Shown here: positions 52,390 to 60,603 of the stretch, piece after piece | How positions within the stretch are numbered: position 1 is the stretch's first letter | How the letters are laid out: every line of letters begins with the position of its first letter | NCBI RefSeq assembly: GCF_902499115.1 | Contig: NZ_CABVPN010000012.1 | Coordinates: forward strand, 62,001 to 126,000 | DNA: 64,000 nucleotides | From: Burkholderia diffusa | GTDB taxonomy: Bacteria; Pseudomonadota; Gammaproteobacteria; Burkholderiales; Burkholderiaceae | Reading direction: 5' to 3' | Position numbers and translations under genes: made by a program | Notes under the pieces: model-generated | The model's input: only the letters and a program-made list of their open reading frames with translations | Databases searched by the model: none | What the model was told of the DNA's origin: nothing

Positions 52390-52799
52390 CGCGCGGCGTG
52401 GAGCGCAATCCCGGCCGATGTTTCCGCCGCGATCGCGCGAAATGCAGTCGTGACGTCGACGTTGCGCCCTTGCCTGGTGCGATCGCTTCTGGCGAATCGC
52501 AACACCATCTGGCGCCCGTCCGCCGACAGGCAGGCGGGTGCCTCGGCAAGCGACGCTGCATCCAGTCTAACGAGACCGCGATCAACGAGGCAGCGCAGGT
52601 CGACGGGGTCGCCCTGCTGGCGGCGCGGCTCGCTGGCGAGCACCATCAGGATCGCGATTTCGTGCGGACTCAGCAGCCGGTCGCCATCGGCGTCGATCCG
52701 GTGATGCTGGTGAGGCGTAGCAGCCGACACGCTCGGTGCCGATGCTTCGGAACGGGAAATGATCTGGCGATTCAACGTGTTCGTAATCAAGGCGGGCAT
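52386..52799 (-). CDS. Protein of unknown function, possible winged-helix remnant
   Basis: A 137-aa protein. The middle (D-G-D-R-L-L-S-P-H-E-I-A-I-L-M-V-L-A-S) and later D-L-R-C-L-V-D-R-G-L-V-R-L-D and L-S-A-D-G-R-Q-M-V-L-R-F segments have the helix and wing rhythm of a MarR-like DNA-binding fold, but no family match is clear. The start M-P-A-L-I-T was chosen at the first methionine after the FNR promoter (52901); GGACACC upstream is weak. It is probably co-directional with but separate from the BON operon. Confidence 0.6.
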   Translation of the reverse strand: MPALITNTLNRQIISRSEASAPSVSAATPHQHHRIDADGDRLLSPHEIAILMVLASEPRRQQGDPVDLRCLVDRGLVRLDAASLAEAPACLSADGRQMVLRFARSDRTRQGRNVDVTTAFRAIAAETSAGIALHAAR

Positions 52800-52900
52800 G
52801 ATGGTGTCCGTATCATGAACGTGAAGACGCAGACGGCACGGCACATGTAGAGGTCGACATGCAAGAACATCAATATTCGCTCCTGCCGGGCAATCGTTCT

Positions 52901-52914
52901 TGATGCAGGTCATC
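52901..52914 (-). promoter_or_regulatory. FNR/ANR-type box for the gene at 52386
   Basis: TTGATgcagGTCAt (one outer mismatch). GAATAT (52874-52879, minus strand) begins 21 nt away. Confidence 0.72.
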
Positions 52915-53128
52915 CGGCAGACGCGAACGATCGAAACGTTCCCCGATTCGTCTGATGCAAGCCCATCGAAACACCGATGCGCACGCCTCGCGGGACAGCC
53001 CCGGATTGCTTGCCCGGTCTTCGCGTCGAACTTCCCGTCGCCCGGTGCGGCGTGAAATCCCGCTCTGGCAATACGCGCGCTGCTGAGGCCACCGTCGCCG
53101 ATATGCCGAACGGTCCTGACTGCTGTGA

Positions 53129-53142
53129 TTGACCGCCATCAA
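53129..53142 (+). promoter_or_regulatory. FNR/ANR-type box for the gene at 53219
   Basis: TTGACcgccATCAA, followed after 21 nt by ATAGAT (53164-53169). Confidence 0.82.
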
Positions 53143-53218
53143 CGTTCTCGCGCGACATCGCTCATAGATTTCAAGGAAACACGCGGAGCAATCCGTTCCG
53201 CCAATCCGGACGCCACCC

Positions 53219-53503
53219 ATGCCAAACGAAGCCGAAGCTCGCCGCGCCTTGCTCGTGCACCTGGGCAGCATCCTGCGAACGCTCAGTTGCGTGCTCGAAT
53301 ACGAACCGGATGACAGGACGCTAGATTCGCTGGTGGCCGCGCAGCCGATGCTCGCGGACATTCCACTGCTGAATCAGGTGTTCGCGCACATGACCGTGCG
53401 TGAATTCACGCGCGCGATCCTCCACGCATACTGTCTGTGGCCGCAGCTGTTGCTCGACGAGCCGCTCGATCGCGATGCCCTCGCGGAGCCCGTATGCGCG
53501 TAG
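53219..53503 (+). CDS. Small protein of unknown function, possibly truncated
   Basis: A 94-aa helical protein (L-L-V-H-L-G-S-I-L-R-T-L and F-T-R-A-I-L-H-A-Y-C-L-W-P-Q-L-L) with no recognised domain. It has an FNR-type promoter 83 bp upstream but no strong ribosome site. The same frame stays protein-like after the TAG (F-S-D-N-P-G-G-W-A-R-Y-V-A-S-L-G-A-E-I-P-W-F), so a longer original gene broken by a stop codon is possible. Confidence 0.55.
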   Translation: MPNEAEARRALLVHLGSILRTLSCVLEYEPDDRTLDSLVAAQPMLADIPLLNQVFAHMTVREFTRAILHAYCLWPQLLLDEPLDRDALAEPVCA

Positions 53504-53942
53504 CTGTTCTCCGACAACCCGGGAGGCTGGGCACGGTATGTCGCCTCGCTCGGTGCCGAGATCCCGTGGTTCGGGCAAGGCATGGGGCCGTCATCGTCGT
53601 CCGCGAGGCGACCGGCTCGCAAATCGCCGGTCGTGTGATCGACCGTCACGCATCGGGCGACGCGCGCGTCGTCCGCGCCGTCACGTTGCCCGCTACGCGC
53701 TCATGTGCCGTTCGCGGTCGGCAAGCCGGCGCGCGACCGCCGTCGTCGTTTCACTGCTCGAGTAGAAGACGACGAGCATGCGTCGAGACGTGTCCATGTT
53801 CCACTCCGTGCATCCGTCCGGGATCCGTACACCAGCTTATGCACCGGCGATCGGGGCGACGCTGATGCAAGTCAACCCGTCGCCGCATGATCCGGCGACA
53901 GTAGGCTTGTCCGAATTTCCCGCGACTTCTCGCCCATGCGCC
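53504..53942 (+). other. Intergenic region with possible gene remnant
   Basis: 439 bp before the PHB depolymerase. The first 85 bp continue the frame of the preceding gene in a protein-like way. A second stretch near 53580-53690 reads A-V-I-V-V-R-E-A-T-G-S-Q-I-A-G-R-V-I-D-R in another frame. Neither is identifiable. The depolymerase promoter occupies the end. Confidence 0.4.
53862..53875 (+). promoter_or_regulatory. FNR/ANR-type box for PHB depolymerase
   Basis: cTGATgcaaGTCAA (one outer mismatch), with GACAGT (53897-53902) 21 nt later. Confidence 0.75.
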
Positions 53943-55157
53943 ATGTGGTATGACCTGATCGAACAGCAACGGCAATGGTTGCGAACGTGGGACACGGTGG
54001 CGCGGTTCACATGCGGCCTTTGGCCCGATGCCGCGTCGTCGTGCTACGCCGACCTGTTCGAACCCCTGCTCGACCTGCAGCCCGACGCGCCACGGTTCGC
54101 CATCGAGTCGATCGACGTGGGCGGCCGTCGCATCGACCTCGACGAAACGATCGTCGGGCACACTCCGTTTTGCACGCTGCGCCGCTTCTCGCACCCGGGT
54201 GCGCAACGCGTGATCCTGCTCTGCGTGCCGCTGGCCGGCCATGTGGCCGTGATGATGCGGGAGACGGTCGAGACCCTGCTGGCCGACGGCGACGTCTGCA
54301 TCACCGACTGGATCAATGCGCGCGATGTGCCGCGCGACGCGGGCCGATTCGGCCTCGACGAATACGTGTCGATGCTCGACGGTTTCATCGATACCCTGCT
54401 TGCGGACGCGCGCCCGGTGCACGTCGTCGCGGTCTGTCAGGCGACGTTTCCGTCGCTCGGCGCCATTGCGCTGCGCGCACAACGCGGTGCCGCGCTGCCG
54501 GCGAGCCTGACGTTGATCGGTGGCCCCCTCGATGCCCGCATCAATCCGAGTGCGCTCGGGATCGCGGCCCGCTCGCATTCGCTCGACTGGTGTCGCGCCA
54601 CGCTGATCGAGACGGTGCCGCACGGCTTCGCCGGATACGGACGACAGGTATTTCCGGCCTATCTGCAGCGTGCCGAGATCGCGCTCGCCTATCCGCAACA
54701 CTACGTGGCGCTGGTCGATCGCTATCGACGAGCGGTGTCGAGCGGCGACGCCAACGCACTCGCAACCGCACGCCGCGCGCTGCGGGAATACCTGACGCTC
54801 CTCGACATGCCCGCCGAGTACTTCCTCGATACGGTCGACATCGTTTTCCAGCGGGCATGCCTGGCAAACCGGACTTGGCACGTTCACGGCCAGTTGGTCG
54901 ATCCCGCCGCGCTGCGCTCGATCGCGTTGATGACCGTTGAAGGCAAATGCGATGCCGTCACCGGTGCCGGCCAGACCCATGCCGCGCTGGCCATGTGCAG
55001 CGGTCTCGCAGCGAATGCGCGGCAACGCGTCGACATCGACGACTGCGACCACTACGGACTCTTTACCGGCGATCATTGGCTCACCGACGTGCATCCTGTA
55101 CTGCAGGCGGCATTCGCTCGCTCGGAAGATGGCCGACCGCGCACGGGCATGGCGTGA
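53943..55157 (+). CDS. phaZ: Intracellular PHB depolymerase
   Basis: A 404-aa protein of the intracellular depolymerase family. M-W-Y-D-L-I-E-Q-Q-R at the start is typical. The nucleophile is Cys165 in V-V-A-V-C-Q-A (the family has V-C-Q-P). G-G-P-L-D-A-R-I-N-P and a C-terminal D-D-C-D-H-Y-G-L-F-T-G with the catalytic His follow. It releases 3-hydroxybutyrate or its CoA ester from granules. Its own FNR-type box lies 74 bp upstream, 34 kb from the synthesis operon, so storage and mobilisation are under the same signal. The ATG used is 55 codons inside a longer open frame. Confidence 0.93.
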   Translation: MWYDLIEQQRQWLRTWDTVARFTCGLWPDAASSCYADLFEPLLDLQPDAPRFAIESIDVGGRRIDLDETIVGHTPFCTLRRFSHPGAQRVILLCVPLAGHVAVMMRETVETLLADGDVCITDWINARDVPRDAGRFGLDEYVSMLDGFIDTLLADARPVHVVAVCQATFPSLGAIALRAQRGAALPASLTLIGGPLDARINPSALGIAARSHSLDWCRATLIETVPHGFAGYGRQVFPAYLQRAEIALAYPQHYVALVDRYRRAVSSGDANALATARRALREYLTLLDMPAEYFLDTVDIVFQRACLANRTWHVHGQLVDPAALRSIALMTVEGKCDAVTGAGQTHAALAMCSGLAANARQRVDIDDCDHYGLFTGDHWLTDVHPVLQAAFARSEDGRPRTGMA

Positions 55158-55179
55158 CCCTGCGTTCATTCCGATCCGG

Positions 55180-55712
55180 TACGGTCGTGTGCGCGCCGCC
55201 ACGCCCGGGAATCGGTCGGTTCAGCCGAATCCTCCCGCGCGTCGGTTCTGCTGACCTTCCAGGACGTCACGCGGCGCAATGCGACCGAGCGGGAATGGCG
55301 TGAATCGCGACACGCGCTGCGCGAACTGGCGCGCACATTGCAGCGTATCCGCGAGGCCGAACGAACCCGTCTCGCTTCCGAGCTTCACGAAGTGCTCGCG
55401 CAAGATTTGCTCTCGCGATATGGGGTGAAGATTGATACCGAACTAACCGAGACCGGCGTGGACGCCGCGGCAGCCTCCGTTCTTTATCGGATCGCACGGG
55501 AAGCGCTCGAGTACGCGCGGCTGCGCGTGCCGGTTGCGCGCATTTCCGTGCATTTGCTGAAATCCGGCGGCTTCGTCAGATCGACGACGCGTTCGTCAGC
55601 GGCGAACGCTCGTCGGCGCTCTTTTCGATACGCGAGCAGGTCGCGACAATTCGCGGCGACGCCGACTGGATGTGGCTCATTCCGGCGACGCACGCTCACC
55701 GGGCGCAGCGCT
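55180..55712 (+). pseudogene. Decayed HisKA_3 sensor kinase fragment
   Basis: Plus-strand frames read L-L-T-F-Q-D-V-T-R-R, E-W-R-E-S-R-H-A-L-R-E-L-A-R-T-L-Q-R-I-R-E-A-E-R-T-R-L-A, then S-E-L-H-E-V-L-A-Q-D-L with the phospho-acceptor His. After a deletion comes Y-R-I-A-R-E-A-L-E-Y-A-R (start of the ATPase N-box). In another frame near 55600-55690 lies L-F-S-I-R-E-Q-V-A-T-I-R-G-D-A-D-W (ATPase G2 region). The piece between phospho-acceptor and N-box is missing, and at least one frameshift is present. It resembles the kinase at 24489. It abuts the 3' end of ppsA. Confidence 0.65.
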
Positions 55713-58088
55713 TTCCGCGACGGCCACGCGCCGCTTGACCGCGATGAAGCTGTCAGGGCTGACGGAAACCGAGTCGATGCCGCACGCCACGAGAAAATCG
55801 ACGAATGCCGGATGATCGCTCGGCGCCTGGCCGCACAAGCCGACCTTCGCCCCCGCGTTGCGGGCGGACTCAATCACGCGGGCGATCATCCACTTCACGG
55901 CTTCGTTCTGTTCGTCGAACAACCCGGCCAATTCCGCCGAGTCGCGGTCTACGCCGAGCGTCAGTTGGGTCAGATCGTTGCTTCCGATCGAGAAGCCGTC
56001 GAAGCGCTGCGCAAACTGGCTCGCCAGGATGACGTTCGACGGGATTTCGCACATCACATAGATCTGCAATCCGTCTTCGCCGCGCTTCAGTCCGTTGGCG
56101 GCCAGGACCTCGAGCACGCGGTCCGCCTCGTCGAGCGTCCGGCAGAACGGGATCATCACGACCACGTTCCTGAATCCCATGCCATTTCGCAGCCGCGCGA
56201 TGGCCCTGCATTCGAGCGAGAATCCGTCACGGTAGCGCGGCGAATAGTAGCGTGACGCGCCGCGAAATCCGAGCATCGGATTTTCTTCCAGCGGTTCGAA
56301 CTGCGCGCCGCCGACCAGATGCGCGTACTCATTCGTCTTGAAGTCGCTCATGCGGACAATCACCGGCGCGGGATGACAGACCGCCGCGATACGCGCGAGG
56401 CCGTGCGCCAGCCGGTCGACGAAATAGTTCGACGGGTCGTCGTACCCCGACGTCAGGGCAGCGATCTCGCGCTTCGCATGCGCGTCCGTCAGCGCGTCGT
56501 AGTGGGCCAGCGCCATCGGGTGGACCTTGATATGGTTGCTGATCACGAACTCCATGCGCGCAAGCCCGATTCCATCGGCGGGCAGTCGCCACCATCGGAA
56601 CGCCGCGGCCGGATTCGCGAGATTCAGCATGACCTGCGTACGGGTGGCCGGCAGGTCGGTCAGGTCGATCGCCTCCACGTGATATTGCGCGATGCCTTCG
56701 TACACGAACCCGGCCTCGCCCTCCGCACACGACACCGTCACTTCCTGCTGATCGTGCAGCATGCGGGTCGCGTTGCCGGTGCCGACGATGGCGGGCAACC
56801 CCAGCTCGCGGCTCACGATCGCGGCATGCGACGTGCGGCCGCCATGATCGGTGACGATCGCCGCGGCGCGACGCATCACCGGCAGCCAGTCGGGATCGGT
56901 CGTGTGCGTCACCAGTACCGCGCCGTCGACGAATCGCCCCATGTCGTGCGGACTCTCGATCACGCACACGCTGCCGGCCGCGATCGCCTCGCCGACACTG
57001 ACGCCGGTGAGCAGCTTGCGGCCGGTCTGACCAAGTCGGTAGGTCTTGATGGCGCTGGATTCGCGCCGGGATTGCACCGTTTCGGGACGTGCCTGCACGA
57101 CGAACAGTTCTCCGCTTACGCCGTCCTTCGCCCACTCGATATCCATCGGCTGGCCATAGTGCGCCTCGATCGCGCAGGCCCACTTCGCAAGCGCCAGGAT
57201 GTCGCGGTCCGCCAGCACGAAGGTGGCACGCTCGGCTTTCGAGGTCGGCACGTTGCGGGTCGGTGCATTCTCGTCGCGCGCATAGATCAGCTTGCATGCC
57301 TTGCCGCCGAGCGTCTTGCCGATGACCGGTGTGCACGCCGGATCGCCGAGCAAGGGCTTGAAGACCTCGTATTCGTCGGGGTCCACGGTGCCCTGCACGA
57401 CATTCTCGCCAAGCCCCCATGCCGCGCTGATCAGCACCACCTTGTCGAATCCTGTTTCCGTGTCGAGCGAAAACATCACGCCGGCCGCGCCGAGGTCCGA
57501 ACGCACCATCCGCTGCACGCCGATCGACAGCGCGACGCGCAAGTGATCGAAGCCCTTTTCTTCGCGGTAGGAGATCGCGCGGTCGGTGAACAGCGACGCA
57601 TAGCACCGGCGGCACGCCGCGAGCAGCGCATGCTCACCGCGCACGTTCAGATAGGTTTCCTGCTGACCCGCGAAGCTCGCGTCGGGAAGATCCTCGGCGG
57701 TCGCGCTCGAGCGCACGGCGACATCGACGTCGTCTCCGCCGGCCTGTCGGCACAGTTGCCGATACGCGTCCCGGATCGCGTCGGCGATGTCGTCGGGCCA
57801 GTCTCCGCGGAGGATCGCCTGCCGGATCGACGCACCGGCCTCGGCGAGCGCCATCTTGCGTGCGCCGAATGCCTCGAGCGTGCTGCCGATGGCTTGCCTC
57901 AATCCGTTTGCATCGATGAATCGCCAGTAAGCGTCCGCTGTCGACGCGAACCCGGGTGGCACGCTCACGCCCTGTGCGGACAGGTTGCCGATCAATTCGC
58001 CCAGCGACGCATTCTTGCCGCCGACGCGCGCCACGTCGCCGCGCCGCAGGTCGTCGAACCAGACGACGTGTGCATTCCCGTGATCCAT
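55677..58088 (-). CDS. ppsA: Phosphoenolpyruvate synthase
   Basis: An 803-aa enzyme of normal length: N-terminal ATP-binding domain (G-G-K-N-A-S-L-G-E-L), swivelling phosphohistidine domain with G-G-R-T-S-H-A-A-I (His421) and a PEP-binding TIM barrel with G-S-N-D-L-T-Q and a late G-L-C-G-Q active-site Cys. It makes PEP from pyruvate, ATP and water, for gluconeogenesis. GGAGGG precedes the ATG. A one-mismatch FNR box lies 121 bp upstream. In this setting it could route carbon from PHB or pyruvate to sugars during anoxia or recovery. Confidence 0.96.
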   Translation of the reverse strand: MDHGNAHVVWFDDLRRGDVARVGGKNASLGELIGNLSAQGVSVPPGFASTADAYWRFIDANGLRQAIGSTLEAFGARKMALAEAGASIRQAILRGDWPDDIADAIRDAYRQLCRQAGGDDVDVAVRSSATAEDLPDASFAGQQETYLNVRGEHALLAACRRCYASLFTDRAISYREEKGFDHLRVALSIGVQRMVRSDLGAAGVMFSLDTETGFDKVVLISAAWGLGENVVQGTVDPDEYEVFKPLLGDPACTPVIGKTLGGKACKLIYARDENAPTRNVPTSKAERATFVLADRDILALAKWACAIEAHYGQPMDIEWAKDGVSGELFVVQARPETVQSRRESSAIKTYRLGQTGRKLLTGVSVGEAIAAGSVCVIESPHDMGRFVDGAVLVTHTTDPDWLPVMRRAAAIVTDHGGRTSHAAIVSRELGLPAIVGTGNATRMLHDQQEVTVSCAEGEAGFVYEGIAQYHVEAIDLTDLPATRTQVMLNLANPAAAFRWWRLPADGIGLARMEFVISNHIKVHPMALAHYDALTDAHAKREIAALTSGYDDPSNYFVDRLAHGLARIAAVCHPAPVIVRMSDFKTNEYAHLVGGAQFEPLEENPMLGFRGASRYYSPRYRDGFSLECRAIARLRNGMGFRNVVVMIPFCRTLDEADRVLEVLAANGLKRGEDGLQIYVMCEIPSNVILASQFAQRFDGFSIGSNDLTQLTLGVDRDSAELAGLFDEQNEAVKWMIARVIESARNAGAKVGLCGQAPSDHPAFVDFLVACGIDSVSVSPDSFIAVKRRVAVAESAAPGERASPE

Positions 58089-58432
58089 GACGAGCCCTCC
58101 GATGGCCGCGGCCGAGCCGCGAGGAGCGACAGGCGCGGGCCGGCATTGGCCGGCGCTGTCGGCCGAACACGTTCATCCTGATCCGACGCTTCGGCGTCTC
58201 ACGTGACCTGCATCAAGAACGGCGGCCGACGCGCGAACGGCACTGCCTCGCGCGAGGCTTCATCTCCGTGGCCGGACGGCATCGACGGTGAAAGCCGCGA
58301 ATGAGGCCGATCTCACGCCTGCCGGGCGACGTGCGTGGTGTGGATATCCGGCTCGGGATGATGGATCGCCTCCTGAACAATGGCGTCTCGGATTCCTGGC
58401 AACCGATGTCGCGGCTGACTGAACCCCCCATT
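58089..58432. other. Intergenic region upstream of ppsA
   Basis: 344 bp between the ppsA start and the 3' end of the methyltransferase gene. It contains the FNR box at 58203-58216. I see no gene in the rest. This is the last FNR box of the window. Confidence 0.6.
58203..58216 (-). promoter_or_regulatory. FNR/ANR-type box for ppsA
   Basis: gTGACctgcATCAA (one outer mismatch). TCAGGA (58176-58181, minus strand) lies at the standard 21-nt spacing but is a weak hexamer. Confidence 0.65.
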
Positions 58433-59206
58433 TCACTGAAAGAACTTCGAAAGCCACCCCGGCGCCGCCGCACGATCGAAAACCACGTGCAATTCCGGGC
58501 TGAACGAGCCGAATTCGAGCCCATGCTGCGTCGCCAGCAGCGTCAGCGCCTGGCTCGTATAGAACGAAATATGCCCGTTGCGCGGCACGCAGTACCACCA
58601 TTGCTCGATCCCACGCGCAAGGATCTCCGGCGTGATCAGGGACGTCTGAAACAGCAGTGCGCCGGCGGGCCCCCTGTACCGGATGATGTCGGCGAACAGG
58701 CTGCGGGGATCCGGATGATGCTCGAAGACTTCGAACGACAGGATCGCATCGAATTGCCCCTGCGGCGCGACGGGATGGCTGAACGGATCGTACGAGGTCA
58801 CATCCGCGAACCCGCGCGCGGACAACTTCTTTTCCAGCAGCCCGAGCCCCGAGCCGAAATCGAGAATGCGGTTCTCCCGCATCGACGGAAAGCTCGTGCA
58901 GATCAGGTCGGCATGCTGCTGCGGACGATGCTCGAGATACTCCGGATCGTGGCGCGCGTAGTCGTCGTTGTACACGTGACGCGCGAAATCATCGTGCGTC
59001 CAGTGGTCGAAGGCCGGCGTGCAGGTGAACCCGCATTGCCTGCACGCGTAGTAGTAGATCGGCACGCCGACGAACGGATCGACTTTTTTCCCGGCGATCA
59101 TGTCCGCGCCGCAACGCGAGAAATCGACCACGCCGCAGATGTCCGCGTCGGCACCGCACACCTTGCAGGCGATCGTCGCCGGATGATTGGTCAGATGTTC
59201 GATCAT
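58433..59206 (-). CDS. Class I SAM-dependent methyltransferase with zinc-ribbon N-terminus
   Basis: A 257-aa protein. Residues about 14-63 hold paired Cys (C-K-V-C-G and C-R-Q-C-G-F) suggesting a zinc ribbon. Residues about 110-210 form a methyltransferase domain with I-L-D-F-G-S-G-L-G, then F-D-A-I-L-S-F-E-V-F-E-H-H-P-D-P. Such proteins often act on sugars or lipids in polysaccharide clusters. A remnant of a glycosyltransferase directly upstream supports a past glycan context. No FNR box is found upstream. Confidence 0.88.
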   Translation of the reverse strand: MIEHLTNHPATIACKVCGADADICGVVDFSRCGADMIAGKKVDPFVGVPIYYYACRQCGFTCTPAFDHWTHDDFARHVYNDDYARHDPEYLEHRPQQHADLICTSFPSMRENRILDFGSGLGLLEKKLSARGFADVTSYDPFSHPVAPQGQFDAILSFEVFEHHPDPRSLFADIIRYRGPAGALLFQTSLITPEILARGIEQWWYCVPRNGHISFYTSQALTLLATQHGLEFGSFSPELHVVFDRAAAPGWLSKFFQ

Positions 59207-59209
59207 GTT

Positions 59210-59390
59210 GCAGTCCCCTGGTTGGTTTCAAGTGCACGCGCCACTGCTCGATCACGTCGTCCCGGCGCCAAGGCTCCGTGCGCCGGAACATCAAGGCCGC
59301 CGGATACCACCGCGAATCGTCCCGATCCGCGAACCAGCGCCAGCAGCCGTCGAATCGCGACAGGATCCATGCCGACTCGTTCAGCGCACC
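59210..59390 (-). pseudogene. C-terminal remnant of a TPR-type glycosyltransferase
   Basis: A minus-strand frame reads S-A-W-I-L-S-R-F-D-G-C-W-R-W-F, R-D-D-S-R-W-Y-P and A-L-M-F-R-R-T-E, followed by D-V-I-E-Q-W. This is the usual last 40-50 residues of TPR/SPINDLY-like or family-9 glycosyltransferases (D-W-R-W-(5)-D-S-P-W-Y-P-(4)-F-R-Q). No preceding catalytic domain is present, so it is a truncated tail. Identification rests on these residues only. Confidence 0.55.
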
Positions 59391-59785
59391 GGCCGGGAAA
59401 TTGATCGGCAATGCTTTGCGACTGCACGCGCGCCGTCGAATCGCGTTCAGATCGGGTTTTCGGGCCTGAGCGGTGTGCGGTCGAGTCCTTGTCGTTCGCT
59501 GATCGCTGCCGCTCAGGCCGCCCGACGCGCGTCGCCGGCGTACCGCGCCGCGTCGCGCACGAAGCGTGCGAAGCCCGACTTGTACCACGGCGCGCTCGTC
59601 CCGTGCCGCGCACGATACCCGGTTTCCATCGAACATTTGTTAAATAGCTTGAATAGCCGACAACCTGTCGACAATTTGCCTTAACATCCGGCCACACGAT
59701 CGACCATGGCCTCCGACAAGGACCGCGGTCGCCCTTTCAGCCGCTCGCAAACGGGTGCGGCTTTCATTCGAACGGACGGACGACC
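59391..59785. other. Region without an identifiable gene
   Basis: 395 bp upstream of the small membrane protein. A minus-strand stretch near 59520-59600 (Y-K-S-G-F-A-R-F-V-R-D-A-A-R-Y) is protein-like but too short to name. At 59625-59695 there is a locally AT-rich segment containing CGACA-ACC-TGTCG and a direct repeat of TTGTCG on the minus strand, perhaps a promoter or an insertion scar. Confidence 0.4.
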
Positions 59786-60106
59786 ATGCTCCAATCACCG
59801 GGAGACTCTTTCGTCGGCGGATCGCTGCTCGGCCTGTGCGTCGAGGTGCCGCTCGCCGTGCTCGTTTCGCTGATGATGCATGGCGTCGACTGGAACGGGC
59901 CGCGCATCGCGATGCTCGTCGCGACACCCGTGTTGATCGCATGCACCGTGCTGCTGACCCGTCCGGTGGCATTCAGCACGGTATGGAAGCACAAGCGCTC
60001 GCCGTTCGAGCTGGACGACAATGTGCGCGCATCCATCTACGGCCGGCTGACCGGCATCGCGCTCGGCCTGGTGTTCGGCATCATGGTCGCGACGACGTTT
60101 TCCTGA
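59786..60106 (+). CDS. Small membrane protein of unknown function
   Basis: A 106-aa protein with three predicted membrane segments (about residues 12-31, 42-60 and 85-103) and a polar loop K-H-K-R-S-P-F-E-L-D-D-N. No family recognised. No strong ribosome site, but the hydrophobic pattern and low-stop frame support a gene. It stands alone, outside the FNR-box region. Confidence 0.65.
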   Translation: MLQSPGDSFVGGSLLGLCVEVPLAVLVSLMMHGVDWNGPRIAMLVATPVLIACTVLLTRPVAFSTVWKHKRSPFELDDNVRASIYGRLTGIALGLVFGIMVATTFS

Positions 60107-60603
60107 TGACAGGCGTTCGCGCGTAGCACATCGGCCTCGCGCCGCACGGCACCCCGTTGCATAGGAAGATCCCTCCCCCCGTGACCCGGCTCGCGTCCAT
60201 CGGACGATTCCATCGATCGATATGACCGCGAGCACCGGTCGCCGCGCGTCGCACGGGCTGCGCGTAAAGTTCTGAGCATTTGGCCTTCGGGCGCCGGGAT
60301 TGCGCCGCGCCACCCGACGCGCCGCGGGTTCGTCCGGCCTTGTCACTGACCGGCGAGACCACTCCGGCTCGGGACGGACCGGCGAGCCGCCTCTACCGCG
60401 CCACCCTGATCGAGCATCCGTCCTGCGATCCGCGGCAGAATTTACAAACGCAGCGTCACCCGGCACCGCCCGCGCATGCCGGGCTCATGCCGCACGGCCC
60501 TCGGGCCTGGGCGCGCGCGAGGCACGCAGCTTGCTCGTGTCGGCCCGGATATGGCTGCGGCACGGAATCGCCGGCCGCCAACGGCATTGTCTGGTCGTGA
60601 GCG
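60107..60603. other. Region without an identifiable gene
   Basis: 497 bp between the small membrane protein and the hybrid kinase. Several open frames exist on both strands but none has recognisable protein character or a ribosome site. No FNR box or clear terminator is seen. Confidence 0.5.

Larger units (their letters stand above)
52800..53218. other. Intergenic region with two divergent FNR promoters
   Basis: 419 bp between divergent genes. It holds the box at 52901-52914 (minus-strand promoter) and that at 53129-53142 (plus-strand promoter). The 210 bp between them show no convincing gene on either strand. Confidence 0.6.

Noticed and set aside
53129..53142. Box at 53129 as the promoter of phaZ
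   Set aside because: It is 800 bp from phaZ and points to the gene at 53219; phaZ has its own box at 53862.
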